Of a stretch of DNA of 64,000 nt, positions 31,943 to 41,983 are shown piece by piece. Under the pieces are notes generated by a model. It saw only the letters and a program-made list of their open reading frames with translations, ran no database searches and was not told the DNA's origin. Each line of letters starts with the position of its first letter. Within the stretch, counting starts at the first letter, position 1. Source of the stretch: Vibrio maritimus (GTDB lineage: Bacteria > Pseudomonadota > Gammaproteobacteria > Enterobacterales > Vibrionaceae); assembly GCA_000755425.1 (NCBI GenBank), contig BBMT01000001.1, positions 1-64,000 of the forward strand, read 5' to 3'. The translations under genes and the position numbers were made by a program.

Positions 31943-34084
31943 ATGTCTACGTTAGTTCAGCCAATACTGCTTACAGGCAATGAAGTACAGCAACTCAGTA
32001 AAGAAGTCGGCCGTGATACGCTCATGGGAAAAGCCATCGCTAAGAATGTTAAGGATCTGGAAGCTTTTATGAGACTTCCAATAGAGGTTCCTGGGCATGG
32101 TGAGGCGGGTGGTTACGAGCACAATCGCCACAAACAAAACTACACCTACATGAATCTTGCGGGTCGTTTGTTCTTGATCACGGGCGAAGAGCGTTATGCT
32201 CAGTTTGTGCGTGAGCTGCTGGCATCGTATGCTGACTCGTACTTAACCTTCGATTTCCATGTACAAAAAAATACGAATCCAACCGGACGTTTATTCCACC
32301 AAATACTCAATGAACATGTATGGCTGATGTTTAGCAGTTTGGCCTACTCATGTGTTGCATCGACCATGACAGAAGATGAGCGCCAACATGTGATTGATAA
32401 TCTCTTCAACCCAATGCTGGATATGTTCACAGTGAAGTATGCTCATGACTTTGACCGAATTCACAATCACGGTATTTGGGCTGTGGCAGCTGTCGGTATC
32501 TGTGGTTTGGCAGTGAATCGTCGCGAATTTCTTGATATGTCGGTCTATGGTTTGGATCGAGATGGAAGCGGCGGTTTCTTAGCGCAGATCAGTAAGCTGT
32601 TTGCACCGTCAGGCTACTACATGGAGGGGCCTTACTATCACCGTTACGCAATTCGTCCATTGTGTGTGTTTGCTGAAGTTCTGCATCGTCATATGCCAGA
32701 ACTTGATATCTTCAATTACAAAGACGGTGTGATTGGTCGAACTGTCGAGGCCATGCTAGCGACTGCGTATCCTAACGGCCAATTCCCGGCACTAAATGAT
32801 GCCTCTAGAACAATGAGTATCAATGATGCTGGTGTTCAAGTGGCCGTTAGTCAGTATGCCGAACACTATGGTATTGATGAGAACTTACTTGGTATGGCCA
32901 AGATCCAAGACTCAGTATGGATGCATGCATGTGGCCTAACATTATCGAAAGCGTTTGAGAGCAAGAGTGATGTTGGTCTGCCTTTCTGGCCAAGTGTTGA
33001 GCTTAATGAAGGTCCGAATGGCGATCGCGGCGCTCAGGGCTTTATGCGCGTCCAAGATAAAGACAAAGATGTGTTCCAGTTGGTTATGAACTATGGTCAG
33101 CATGGTATGGGGCACGGCAACTTTGATACTTTAGGTATCTCTTACTTTAACCGTGGCAAAGAGGTACTGCGTGAGTATGGCTTCGGTCGCTGGGTAAACG
33201 TTGAGCCGAAATTTGGTGGTCGCTACTTAGATGAAAATAAGACGTACGCACGCCAGACGATTGCTCACAATGCTGTAACTGTTGACGAAACCTGTCAAAA
33301 CTATTTTGACGTGGAGCGCGCTGACAGCGTGCATGGTGAACCCCACTTCTTCTGCGCTGATCACCAACAAATGGTTGGTATGGGTGCATTCGCCAATGCA
33401 CATTATGATGGTTTAGGTCAGCAGCGCAGTGTCTTTATGTTGAAGCACGAAGACTTTGAAGCGCCTTTACTTATTGACCTGTTCCGACTGACTAGCGACT
33501 GTGCTCACCAATATGATTACTCGCATCAGTTTGACGGGCAGATCATCAGAACCAACTTTGATTATGAAGCGCACAAAGAACTCAATGTGGTCAGTGATGC
33601 TCTGGGCTATCGCCATCTTTGGAATGTTGCACAGGGTGACGTTACAGGTAGCGCATTGGTGAGCTGGCTTCAAGAAAACAGTTACTACACCTGGCTAGGT
33701 ACAAGTTCAAATCCAAATGGGCAAATTATTTTCACTCGCACAGGCGCTAATGATCCGAGCTTCAACCTGCGTAGTGAGCAGAGCTTTATTTTACGAACGC
33801 ATGGTGAAGATACCTTGCTTGCGTCCGTGGTTGAGACTCATGGTTACTTCAATGAAGAGTTTGAACAATCCGTCAATGCTCGTGGTGTGGCAAAAGAGAT
33901 TCGAGTTATCGGGCACTCAGACTCGGCCTCTGTGGTGGAAATTGAGACAGAGAAAACACGATTCACTTTAATGGTAAGTAATGATCCTAATGTGACCCGT
34001 GATAGTGTGAATCACGCGGAAATAGCAGGTAAAACCTATTCATGGGTTGGCTTCTATGCGATTGAGCAAGCGGTATTAGTTTAG
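31943..34084 (+). CDS. Oligoalginate lyase, PL17 family
   Basis: Exolytic lyase of 713 residues that cuts oligoalginate to unsaturated monomer (DEH). Family landmarks: EVPGHGEAGGYEHNRHKQNYTYM at about 50-70, HNHGIWAVAAVGICGLA at about 172, and SGYYMEGPYYHRYAIRP at about 222, which hold the Asn-His and Tyr residues of the PL17 active site. The heparinase II/III-like beta-sheet region follows (FGRWVNVEPKFGGRYLDENKTY, QTIAHNAVTVDE). No signal peptide is seen, so it acts on imported oligomers. I chose ATG 31943 (MSTLVQPILL) after GAAGGTG over an in-frame TTG 30 bases earlier. Confidence 0.93.
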   Translation: MSTLVQPILLTGNEVQQLSKEVGRDTLMGKAIAKNVKDLEAFMRLPIEVPGHGEAGGYEHNRHKQNYTYMNLAGRLFLITGEERYAQFVRELLASYADSYLTFDFHVQKNTNPTGRLFHQILNEHVWLMFSSLAYSCVASTMTEDERQHVIDNLFNPMLDMFTVKYAHDFDRIHNHGIWAVAAVGICGLAVNRREFLDMSVYGLDRDGSGGFLAQISKLFAPSGYYMEGPYYHRYAIRPLCVFAEVLHRHMPELDIFNYKDGVIGRTVEAMLATAYPNGQFPALNDASRTMSINDAGVQVAVSQYAEHYGIDENLLGMAKIQDSVWMHACGLTLSKAFESKSDVGLPFWPSVELNEGPNGDRGAQGFMRVQDKDKDVFQLVMNYGQHGMGHGNFDTLGISYFNRGKEVLREYGFGRWVNVEPKFGGRYLDENKTYARQTIAHNAVTVDETCQNYFDVERADSVHGEPHFFCADHQQMVGMGAFANAHYDGLGQQRSVFMLKHEDFEAPLLIDLFRLTSDCAHQYDYSHQFDGQIIRTNFDYEAHKELNVVSDALGYRHLWNVAQGDVTGSALVSWLQENSYYTWLGTSSNPNGQIIFTRTGANDPSFNLRSEQSFILRTHGEDTLLASVVETHGYFNEEFEQSVNARGVAKEIRVIGHSDSASVVEIETEKTRFTLMVSNDPNVTRDSVNHAEIAGKTYSWVGFYAIEQAVLV

Positions 34085-34184
34085 TCTGTCTTCAATCCAA
34101 ATTTTGGAGTAGTCATGTGAATCTGACGTGCGGTTCTCGTTGAGAATGTCGAATATAGTCCGCTTTACAATCATACAAATAAAC

Positions 34185-34213
34185 AAAGCCAGCAGTATGC
34201 TGGCTTTGCTGTT
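34185..34213 (+). terminator. Terminator after the PL17 gene
   Basis: AAAGCCAGC and GCTGGCTTT form a 9-bp stem around AGTAT, followed by GCTGTTTC. Confidence 0.8.
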
Positions 34214-34301
34214 TCTGGCGTGTAGTTATTATTTTACCTAGCAACTAACGGCTCATAAAAAAGATCTGACCGTTATCTCATTTGAGAGTTTTTTGTCTTA
34301 T

Positions 34302-34312
34302 TTGTAATACAA
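34302..34312. promoter_or_regulatory. TTGTAATACAA palindrome, copy 3
   Basis: Exact third copy, about 105 bp upstream of the PL7 lyase start. A shorter TTTGTAACAATA lies at about 34329-34340. Apart from the terminator, the gap between the two lyase genes holds no other recognised element. Confidence 0.73.
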
Positions 34313-34418
34313 GAATATGAGAATATCATTTGTAACAATAAAGGCATCAACGTAACACTTAGTATTGGTGACGCCTATTGTTTTCAATTTGATTGGACAA
34401 CTCAAAAGTGATGGAACC

Positions 34419-36380
34419 ATGAATAAAAATTACTTCAAAACCCTACTCGCTTCATCCATTGTTATCGCTCTGACCGGATGTGTATCAACCGGTGACAACG
34501 CAACCATACAAACGCCAAAACCTACCTCTGTTGTCGCCTCTAGCCACGATGGGAACAGCCCTGAAATGGTTTTAGATGGAGACGCCAAGACGCGTTGGTC
34601 AGCAAATGGTGTGGGTGAGACCATGACGTTTGACTATGGACAAACGGTCGCCTTCGATGCCGTCAAATTGTCATTTCACAAAGGTGACAAGCGCACGACC
34701 AAATTTGATATTGAAACCAGCCTAGACGGATCAAGTTGGACAAAAGTCATTACCGATGGTGAAAGCACGGGTAAATCACTGGATTTAGAACGATTCGATT
34801 TCGCTGAGACTCAAGCGCGTTACATTCGTTATGTTGGTAAAGGGAATAGCAGCAGCGCGTGGAATAGTGTGACTGAGTTTATCGGAGTTAACTGTAAGAG
34901 TGATTACTGTTCCGACCAAGAGCTACCGAGAGTGGATATATTAACGCCTGTCGCCATCGAATCATCCAGTCACGATGGCAATGGTCCAGAGCGTCTGTTT
35001 GACCAAGACATCAAGACTCGCTGGTCTTCTAATGGAGTAGGCGAGACGGCCACCTATGATTATGGCAGCGTTAATCAGTTTGATGCCGTGCGCCTAGCAT
35101 TCCACAAAGGTAATGCGCGTTCGACCTTGTTCGATATTGAAGTTAGTGTTGATGGCAATACATGGAGCAAGGCACTTGAAGGTGGCATGAGCTCTGGTGC
35201 CGTCAATGGTTATGAGCGTTTTGAGTTTGCACCTGTAGAAGCGCGCTATGTGCGTTATGTCGGTAATGGTAACTCAAAGAGCAGCTGGAACAGTGTCACG
35301 GAGTTTGCTGCTTTGAACTGTAAGATTAATGCTTGCCCAACCAATCACATTATTACTGAGGATGTCATTGCGGCAGAAAAAGCGGCTGAAGAGAAGCGCA
35401 AAGCCACGGCGAAAGTTGATGATAAACGCAAAGATCTTCGTAAAGGCAACTTTGGCGCGGTTGTCGCCCTGCCTTGTGCGACAAGTTGTGACTGGGATGT
35501 GCCTTTAGCAGAGCCTAAGTTGCCAAGTACGCCTCAAGCGGGTAACAAGCCAGGTGAAAACTTTGACCTTACTTCATGGTACATCTCTATGCCGTTCGAT
35601 CATGATAAAAACGGCAAGCCGGACAATGTGTATGAGTGGGATCTTGCCAACGGTTACGAGCATCCAGAACTATTCTATACCGCCGATGACGGTGGCTTGG
35701 TGTTCAAAACCTTTATTAAGGGCGCGCGCACATCGAAAAACACGAAGTTTGCGCGCACAGAGATGAGGGAGATGCTTCGCCAAGGTGACAAGAGCATTGA
35801 TACAAAGGGTGTAAACAAAAACAACTGGGTATTCAGCTCGGCTCCAATTGAAGACCAAAAAGCCGCGGGTGGCGTGGACGGTGTACTCGAAGCGACACTC
35901 AAAGTCGACCATACGACAACGACGGGCGAGCTCAATGAAGTTGGTCGATTCATTATTGGCCAGATCCACGACAAAGACGATGAACCGATTCGACTTTACT
36001 ACCGTAAGTTGCCAAACCAAGACAAAGGTACGGTTTACTTTGCTCATGAAAACACCAATAAAGGCACCGACAATTACTACAACCTAGTTGGTGATATGAC
36101 AGGTGTGCCAAAAGACGGTGAGGGTATTGCACTCGGTGAGACCTTCAGCTATCGAATTCAAGTGGTTGGTAACGAAATGACCGTGACCTTGATGCGCGAA
36201 GGAAAACCTGATGCAGTCCAAGTTGTTGATATGTCAGACAGCGGATACGATGTTGGTGGCAAATACATGTACTTCAAGGCCGGTGTTTACAACCAGAACA
36301 TCACAGGCGACCCTGATGACTATGTACAAGCAACTTTCTACAAGCTAAAGAAATCACACGGTAAGTTAGCTGCAAAGTAA
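34419..36380 (+). CDS. Alginate lyase lipoprotein, PL7 family with two CBM32 domains
   Basis: Surface or periplasmic endo-alginate lyase of 653 residues. The lipobox LTGC places the lipidated Cys at residue 21. Two F5/8-type carbohydrate-binding modules follow, about residues 33-163 and 175-310. They are similar to each other (SSHDGNSPEMVLDGDAKTRW and SSHDGNGPERLFDQDIKTRW) and so come from a duplication. A charged helical linker at about 325-350 leads to the PL7 catalytic domain at about 380-650, with RTEMREML (about 445), GQIHDKD (about 514) and YFKAGVYNQN (about 616) matching the RxEMR, QIH and YxKAGxYNQ signatures. An in-frame start 54 bases upstream would bury the signal peptide. Confidence 0.93.
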   Translation: MNKNYFKTLLASSIVIALTGCVSTGDNATIQTPKPTSVVASSHDGNSPEMVLDGDAKTRWSANGVGETMTFDYGQTVAFDAVKLSFHKGDKRTTKFDIETSLDGSSWTKVITDGESTGKSLDLERFDFAETQARYIRYVGKGNSSSAWNSVTEFIGVNCKSDYCSDQELPRVDILTPVAIESSSHDGNGPERLFDQDIKTRWSSNGVGETATYDYGSVNQFDAVRLAFHKGNARSTLFDIEVSVDGNTWSKALEGGMSSGAVNGYERFEFAPVEARYVRYVGNGNSKSSWNSVTEFAALNCKINACPTNHIITEDVIAAEKAAEEKRKATAKVDDKRKDLRKGNFGAVVALPCATSCDWDVPLAEPKLPSTPQAGNKPGENFDLTSWYISMPFDHDKNGKPDNVYEWDLANGYEHPELFYTADDGGLVFKTFIKGARTSKNTKFARTEMREMLRQGDKSIDTKGVNKNNWVFSSAPIEDQKAAGGVDGVLEATLKVDHTTTTGELNEVGRFIIGQIHDKDDEPIRLYYRKLPNQDKGTVYFAHENTNKGTDNYYNLVGDMTGVPKDGEGIALGETFSYRIQVVGNEMTVTLMREGKPDAVQVVDMSDSGYDVGGKYMYFKAGVYNQNITGDPDDYVQATFYKLKKSHGKLAAK

Positions 36381-36403
36381 GCGTTAAAGTGGAGTAGTGT
36401 TTG

Positions 36404-36432
36404 AGCCAGCGGTTTTGACCGCTGGCTTTTTC
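36404..36432 (+). terminator. Terminator after the PL7 gene
   Basis: AGCCAGCGGT and ACCGCTGGCT form a perfect 10-bp stem around TTTG, followed by TTTTTC. Confidence 0.9.
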
Positions 36433-36552
36433 ATTTATCAGTACTATTGAGTGCCAAGACAAAACATCTGTTTCTCGGCCTAGTACGAAGTCGTATTCAC
36501 AAGCCGTCCTTGATACGGACTCGTTTTTAACCCCATGTGATTATCAGTCACG

Positions 36553-38479
36553 CTAATTAAACGCTTTCTGCAGTGCTTGCTGATACATCATACTGGTTTC
36601 ACATATATCCCCTTGAGCAGAATGCTTATGTCCTTGATATCCATTTAACCGACTTAGGACAAACATGACATTTGGGTTATACACCATCCCGGCATTACTC
36701 ATTGTTAGTGGCGCTGGCGTTCCACGATAGACCGTCGCCTTTACGTTAATTTCATTGATAAGCCGCTCATCAATTGTATATGGGTTGGCGTCAAGCACAG
36801 TAAAGTCGGCATATTTACCCGGCTCAATAGAGCCGATCGAATCCTCTAGGCGAGCAGTGTAGGCCGCATCAATCGTAATCGCCCTCATTGCTTCATCAAC
36901 GGTAATACGCTCCTCAGGCCCCATAACGCTCTTTCCTGATAGGCCAATTCGATTGACTGCAGCCCACACCAAAGCTAATGGTTGTGCTGGAGCCATAGGT
37001 GCATCAGAGTGCAAGGAAAGCTTGCCACCGGCGTCAATAAAGGAACGACCACGAGCCATTACTTCAGCTCGTTCTCGTCCAACACCTTGTTCCGAATAGA
37101 GCTCTGCAAGAACATGCGTGTAATAGGGATTAACACTAAAATTTGCGCCTACTTCAACGGCTTTGGGAATGTCATCTTTATCGGTGATTCCGAGATGATG
37201 AAAGCTTGTTCGGTGATCGGTTCTTGGCATTGCTTCATTTAAATCTTTTACAATATTAAGAGCAGACTCAAACCCTAAATCGCCGTTAGCATGAATAACA
37301 ACAGTATAATCGTCTTCCCAATATGGCTTCATACTGGCTTTGAGTTCCTCTGGCGTTTGGATCCACTCACCATCATGCCCATCGGTGTACCCATCTTTAA
37401 GCTGCATGAGTTGGCTATACATAGCGCCATCAGAGAATAGTTTTACGTATTTGGGCAACCAACGTATTTGATCTCCTTGATAGGACGGATGTTGCATTTG
37501 CTGCTCGGCGATAAGTTTACCTTCTATCGGGTCATATCCCCCCATCATGTAAGTAAAGTTTCCCGCGGCATAAGCCAATAATCCATAGGTAGAAAGTCTC
37601 TTTCCATAATACTAACCACTTGTTCGAACATCTCTGGAGTGGCTATGACTCCGGGATCGATGGCTGTTGTAATCCCTCCCGAGTGGACATATTCTTTTGT
37701 TCTCTCCATTCCCTTCGCGAACAGCCCCTCTTCTACCCAAAATCGCATAACGTCATTTAGAATGACTTTCGCACCGGCTTCGTAAGCATGACCTCTTTCC
37801 CAGTCCAGTTGTTCATATTTAGTTTCTTCACCGGACCAAGACTCCTCGTCCCAGCCGAACATTGCTATCGCTGCATCATTAAAGAAAAGCTCGTGAAAGC
37901 TCCTATGCCAAACGATGATCGGACGGTCAGTTGAAACAGAATTTAAGAATTCGCGACTCATGTGAGCGCCATGAAAGTAATTGTGGTAACCCCAAGTTAC
38001 AAGAGGCTCATTTCCAGGCGTTTGAGCCTCAAGTTCGATGATTCGTTGTTTGTAGTTGTCCCAACCTGTGATTCCCTCTACATCACCCCAAGGCAGGTTC
38101 CAGGAGGATGGGGTAATGAACTCAGTGCCACTCAGAATCGCCATCAACCAAAGGTGTATATGAGGTTCAACAAAACCCGGAGTCAGCACGTTATCGGAAA
38201 ACTCGTCATTGAGCACAAACCCGTCAAGAGACTGATATTTATCTACTAGCGCTTCTTGTTTACCAACTTCGATTATGATGCCGTCTTGAACGGCGACGGC
38301 GTTGACTTCTTTGCTATCACCGTCAGTCATAGTAATTAGGTCATTCGCGATAAACACGGTTAACGGCTTATCAGGATCAACTCCTTCCAGATTTGACGTT
38401 GGCAGTTAGATGGTTGAGAACAAGCTGCAATTAAGGAGATGCTCGCGGCGATAAATGACAATTTGAAATGGGTGTTCAT
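36553..38479 (-). CDS. Amidohydrolase-family lipoprotein; two apparent 1-base deletions
   Basis: Metal-dependent hydrolase (amidohydrolase-3 type, as in AepA/YtcJ proteins) of about 642 residues. The N-terminus is a lipoprotein signal, MNTHFKLSFIAASISLIAAC, so the enzyme is likely anchored in the periplasm. Metal-site segments are FVEPHIHLWL (HxH), VVIHANGDLGFE, SFHHLGITDKDD and LSLHSDAPMAPAQP (Asp). The break near 38405 separates the signal peptide from the enzyme, and one near 37580 splits the enzyme; one added base each gives SNLPTSNLEG and MDLLAYAAGNFTY. Substrate unknown. It is divergent from a LysR gene and shares a gap with the bipartite motif at 38519. Confidence 0.82.
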
Positions 38480-38518
38480 ATTTGTACCTATATAGAGGCG
38501 TGTTCACTTTGTAGGGTG

Positions 38519-38542
38519 ATCGTTCAAACGTAAACTGTGAAC
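38519..38542. promoter_or_regulatory. Bipartite motif copy 1, candidate LysR site
   Basis: ATCGTTCAAACGT, seven variable bases, then GAAC. The outer GTTC and GAAC form an inverted repeat. It lies between the amidohydrolase gene and the divergent LysR gene. A copy with the same 13-base part and the same spacing lies at 40654. Confidence 0.65.
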
Positions 38543-38650
38543 GAACTCCAAGTAAAGAATCATTGGTCTTGAACATTGAAAATAACAAAGTAGTTTCGTT
38601 CCATAAATTGCATAATGATGGGGAAAATCCATCAAGTGGGGAGGGTAAAC

Positions 38651-39540
38651 GTGTTTTCATACGAGCATTTAGCAGCATTTTGCGCCACTGTTGAAGAGGG
38701 AAGCTATAGTCAAGCAGCAAGAAAGCTGCAAAAGGATCGCACCACGATAAGAGAGCAAATTAAAGCGCTCGAAGACAGTTATGCGGTTACGCTGTTTGAA
38801 ATACAGGCAAGAAGGCCGTAGCCTCAGGTGAAGGGGTCGCGTTCTATCGTCAGGCAAAACTACTTGTTCGAAACAGCGAATTACTTAATCAGAGAATGAT
38901 GGATAGTTATAAAACTGACTATACATCATTCGATATTTACCACGATGTTTTAGTTCCCGCTTCATTGATACTTCACGTTGAAAACTACATTAAAGCATCA
39001 TTTCCATATATTAGAGTTAACTGGCTGCATCGTAATCGAGAAGAAGTTCTTCATCAGGTATCAAATACCAGTAATTCTATGGCAATCATGCAGAACCGCA
39101 TGAGTAATATGGCAGAGAAAAATTTAGGGTTTATGAATCTCGGGACAGATAAACTGGCTATTTATTGTCATCCTAAACATGCTCTTACCAACATAAGCGA
39201 TCTCACATCAGCAGACTTACAGTCTGAGAAGCAGTATGTTAGTGAAAACCATATCCATACACTACCCGACGTTTTTTCAGTTTCTGTTGATCAACATGTG
39301 ATTAGTAACAATGATGTTTTGCTTAGTTTGTTAGTGCATGATGGTTGGGCATTTCTCAGCAAAAACCTGGCGGCACCTTTGGTTCAGTCAGGTCATTTAG
39401 TTGAGTTACATCCAACGGAGTTGTCTGTTGCCATTAACATAGGAATATCGTTCTATTTTCCTCTTTCAATGCAAAACTCAGAGGAACTAGAAGGACTTAA
39501 GGAGACACTTAAATTTTATTCAAACGAGCATATGACGTAA
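38651..39540 (+). CDS. LysR-family regulator; one apparent 1-base deletion
   Basis: Transcription regulator of about 296 residues after repair. The N-terminal helix-turn-helix is typical: FSYEHLAAFCATVEEGSYSQAARKLQKDRTTIREQIKALEDSYAVTLFE. The frame breaks near 38803; one extra A gives LFEITGKKAVASGEGVAFYRQAK. The C-terminal effector region is divergent from well-known members. I chose GTG 38651 with GAGGG upstream. It is divergent from the amidohydrolase gene and probably regulates it. The last residues (SNEHMT) and following bases match the end of a second LysR gene at 50610. Confidence 0.82.
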
Positions 39541-39561
39541 TGGTGGAGTTGAGGAAGGGAA
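39521..39561 (+). repeat. Partial copy of the dispersed repeat leader
   Basis: CAAACGAGCATATGACGTAA and the next 21 bases align without gaps to 50591-50631 with 34 of 41 bases equal. The stretch covers the last codons of this LysR gene and its 3' flank. Confidence 0.65.
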
Positions 39562-39606
39562 CATCTAGCCCGATCCATGGGTCTAGATAGACGAAAAGTC
39601 ATCGAG

Positions 39607-40400
39607 TTAAAAGAACCATTTCACTCCAATTTCAGCAGTGAGTTCAAGGTCACCTTCAAGGCGAACTCCACTGGGTGTGACAATGTCGGCACTTCCATAC
39701 TCTAACTTAGTCATAAGCCACTGAGTTCGGTCAGTTTTAATTGGAGCGTTCAACATTACGTTAAATGAGCGTGACTCCATCTCAACGGTATCTCCTTTGG
39801 CTTGAAAGTATTCAGGCCATGCTTGGACAAAAGTACCCGTGTCACCGATAGGTTTAGTCACAAAGAGATTCAACATATACCCATCGGCAGATTCCCCGAA
39901 TACCTCGCCGGTCGTATAAGCGATATTAGGGAAAACCATCGCCCCCCCGGTATAAAGTGGATTTATCAAGCCTATAGCACCAATCGATAGAAGTGTTGTG
40001 TCTTTCAATCCCATACCACTTAGCACGCCTGCAGATCCATTTTGGTGTATGAGGTCTGTGGATAGGCCAACTCTAGCATAAGCCCGTTGTCTATCGCATG
40101 AACTTGAAAATACTGAGCGCGACTTTTTTGATAGTTCAGGCCAAACTTGTCTTTACCATCCTGCTTTGCACGGCTGTTCCCAAAGTTGCCTTCAACAAAT
40201 CCAGCAAACTGGATGTCATCTGACCAAGAACCAGTGAGCATGGCAGAAGCGCGTATATCGGCATCGGAAGTGACAAATAGTGCTGCTTGAGTATAGACGC
40301 GTGTTAAATCTGAAGGGTCGATGACTTCCTGTTCATCAGCGATAGTAAAGCTAGAATATCCAAGTGTAAGTAGTGAGAACGATAGGATCTTTTTGATCAT
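39607..40400 (-). CDS. Predicted outer-membrane beta-barrel protein; one apparent 1-base deletion
   Basis: Exported protein of about 264 residues after repair. Signal peptide MIKKILSFSLLTLGYSSFTIA, then alternating amphipathic strands (IQFAGFVEGNFGNSRAKQ, AQYFQVHAIDNGLMLELAYP, QWLMTKLEYGSADI) and a C-terminal Phe (IGVKWFF), the usual end of an outer-membrane barrel. The frame breaks at CC 40028-40029; one added base gives MDLQGVLSGMGLKD. No family is recognised. It is convergent with the LysR gene and divergent from a small membrane protein gene; the second bipartite motif lies in that gap. Confidence 0.75.
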
Positions 40401-40653
40401 TTCAGTAGCCTAGATTTATTAATAAATGAACCTGTTGGGAAATAACGCAGACTCAAATTGAGAGGAATGTCGCCTCAATTATCCTGAGCATTAGAAGCTT
40501 ATGAGTTACGAGATTTATTCTGAAATCGGATACTATCTGAATTCTTTCGTCTCAAATAAAGCAATATGAACGTAAATACCCATCATTTCTAGTTGAATGA
40601 TTGAATCTTATTTATTTGGAGAAGGGGTGATGATCGTTGGTTTGACGGGTTTT

Positions 40654-40677
40654 ATCGTTCAAACGTGTTTGGCGAAC
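40654..40677. promoter_or_regulatory. Bipartite motif copy 2, candidate LysR site
   Basis: ATCGTTCAAACGT, seven bases, then GAAC, as at 38519. It lies in the 329-bp gap between the outer-membrane protein and the small membrane protein; nothing else is recognised there. Confidence 0.65.
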
Positions 40678-40729
40678 AATGCGTTCTATCGGTAAGATGT
40701 TGACAGATTACTGAAGGAGGTAGGTGCTT

Positions 40730-40897
40730 ATGAATGATTTTAAGTTTTCGAAGCCAGCACTCATTTTAGGCTTGATTCTGGCACTGTCTATTTTGTCCTT
40801 TTCCTCTATGTATTTAGTTCATGTACCGGCCGTCAACATGGAACTAGATTCTCAATCCGTTCAGCACGTCTATGAGCTTCTGTCACCGAGACGGTGA
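40730..40897 (+). CDS. Small single-pass membrane protein, possibly longer
   Basis: Predicted 55-residue protein: short cytosolic start MNDFKFSKPA, one membrane segment (LILGLILALSILSFSSMYLV), then a periplasmic tail. GGAGG lies about nine bases upstream of the ATG, a strong site. After the stop, the next frame stays open to 41000 (GDTISRDESLDFEVVCMYQW), so one extra base near 40886 may have truncated an 85-residue protein with two or three Cys in its tail. I do not recognise it. It may belong to the LysR-linked unit on its left. Confidence 0.55.
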   Translation: MNDFKFSKPALILGLILALSILSFSSMYLVHVPAVNMELDSQSVQHVYELLSPRR

Positions 40898-41101
40898 TAC
40901 GATTTCGAGAGATGAATCACTAGATTTCGAGGTGGTTTGTATGTATCAATGGAAACAAGTGTGTGGCGAATCGAGTTGTTCACTAGAAATTGAACGTTAA
41001 GTTCAAACGTCTGTCTGTGTCGATGGCAGAGTGCTGTCAGGTATCTCAACTTATGAAATGCTTTAGGAGAATTAGGCCTCCTAAAGCACAATTTGAGTTC
41101 T

Positions 41102-41496
41102 CTACCAAGACTTGCCAAGCCAGTAATCTGTGCTAATTCTACCTGGTCCTACAATCAGCAACGCGGCAAACCCTCCAGCGATAGCGATGTTTTTCATTAG
41201 GTGTATTGTTTGCCCACTATCGTGAATGTCAAAATGAAAGATGAGCCTGAGATCACACTGAACCCAGCTAGGGTCAGCGATAGTGTCCGAGTAAAACAAC
41301 CGACGAGAATCGCCAAACCACCGCCTAGCTCTAGCAAAATGACGAGAGGCAATACACTTCCAACGATTCCCATCGCTTCCATGTAACTTTGCGTTTGTGC
41401 ATACCCGACAATTTTCCCCCAACCGGCTTTCATAAAAAGTAGCGCTAACATCATTCGAGAGATCAACAAAATATATGGCGCAATCCTATCCAACAT
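41102..41496 (-). CDS. DoxX-family membrane protein 1; one apparent 1-base deletion
   Basis: Four-helix DoxX-type membrane protein of about 131 residues. N-terminal signature LLISRMMLALLFMKAGWGKIVGY and ELGGGLAILVGCFTRTLSL, then HDSGQTIHLMKNIAIAGGFAALL, the usual DoxX ending. The frame breaks at CC 41246-41247; one added base joins GFSVISG to LIFHFDI. DoxX proteins are often tied to quinone or thiol redox enzymes, but no partner oxidoreductase is adjacent here. It is one of three DoxX-like genes within 3.7 kb on the same strand. Confidence 0.82.
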
Positions 41497-41750
41497 AAAA
41501 CTTCCTTACTCCGAGAATAACAATGCCGGTAAGACTATTGGTTTCTTTTGAAAGATCATATCGCAAGAATTGGGACAAGATGTTTTAGTTTTCAGGAGAA
41601 GAATTTGCTATCAATCTAGCTCATTAAAACCGTTTCTCGCTTAATCTTACTATTTAGACGTGGTACCGATCGACCTAGCCGGTGAGTCGACATCTTGCTT
41701 GTCTAGTAAAGAGGAGAGTGGGGCAAAGCGGTGAAAGGGAAGGGCGGATT

Positions 41751-41886
41751 CTTGGAGCTGACTGCACACACAAAAACTATGGTCGCAGGAATACGAAAAG
41801 AATGTTTGACCGTAGGGGGAAAGGACACGTGTTAAGTACAATGACTCAGGGTAGCGTGCCCTGTTAGCTTAATCTGTCATTCAAAC
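41751..41886. repeat. Dispersed 136-bp repeat, copy A
   Basis: Aligns base for base, without gaps, to 50641-50776 with 122 of 136 positions equal. The last 100 bases are most conserved. It contains the hairpin CAGGG TAGCGTG CCCTG (41847-41863) and the palindrome ACACGTGT. No convincing coding frame is shared: each copy has a different open frame. It lies in the 487-bp gap between two DoxX genes, which otherwise holds nothing recognised. Confidence 0.85.
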
Positions 41887-41983
41887 ATAAGTCTTAGACA
41901 CAAGAGGCCCCCAAAAAATTGGTAATCAACTATTTGGGGGCCGATCTGTGTCGCTAGCTTTTTGTTAAGTAGAAAACCGGTAT

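Noticed and set aside
41682..41867. Protein-coding gene over repeat copy A
   Set aside because: The frame is not kept in copy B, there is no ribosome site, and the DNA conservation does not follow codon positions.
41751..41886. Integron attC (VCR-type) site or ERIC element
   Set aside because: The characteristic core sites and long inverted ends of these elements are not present.
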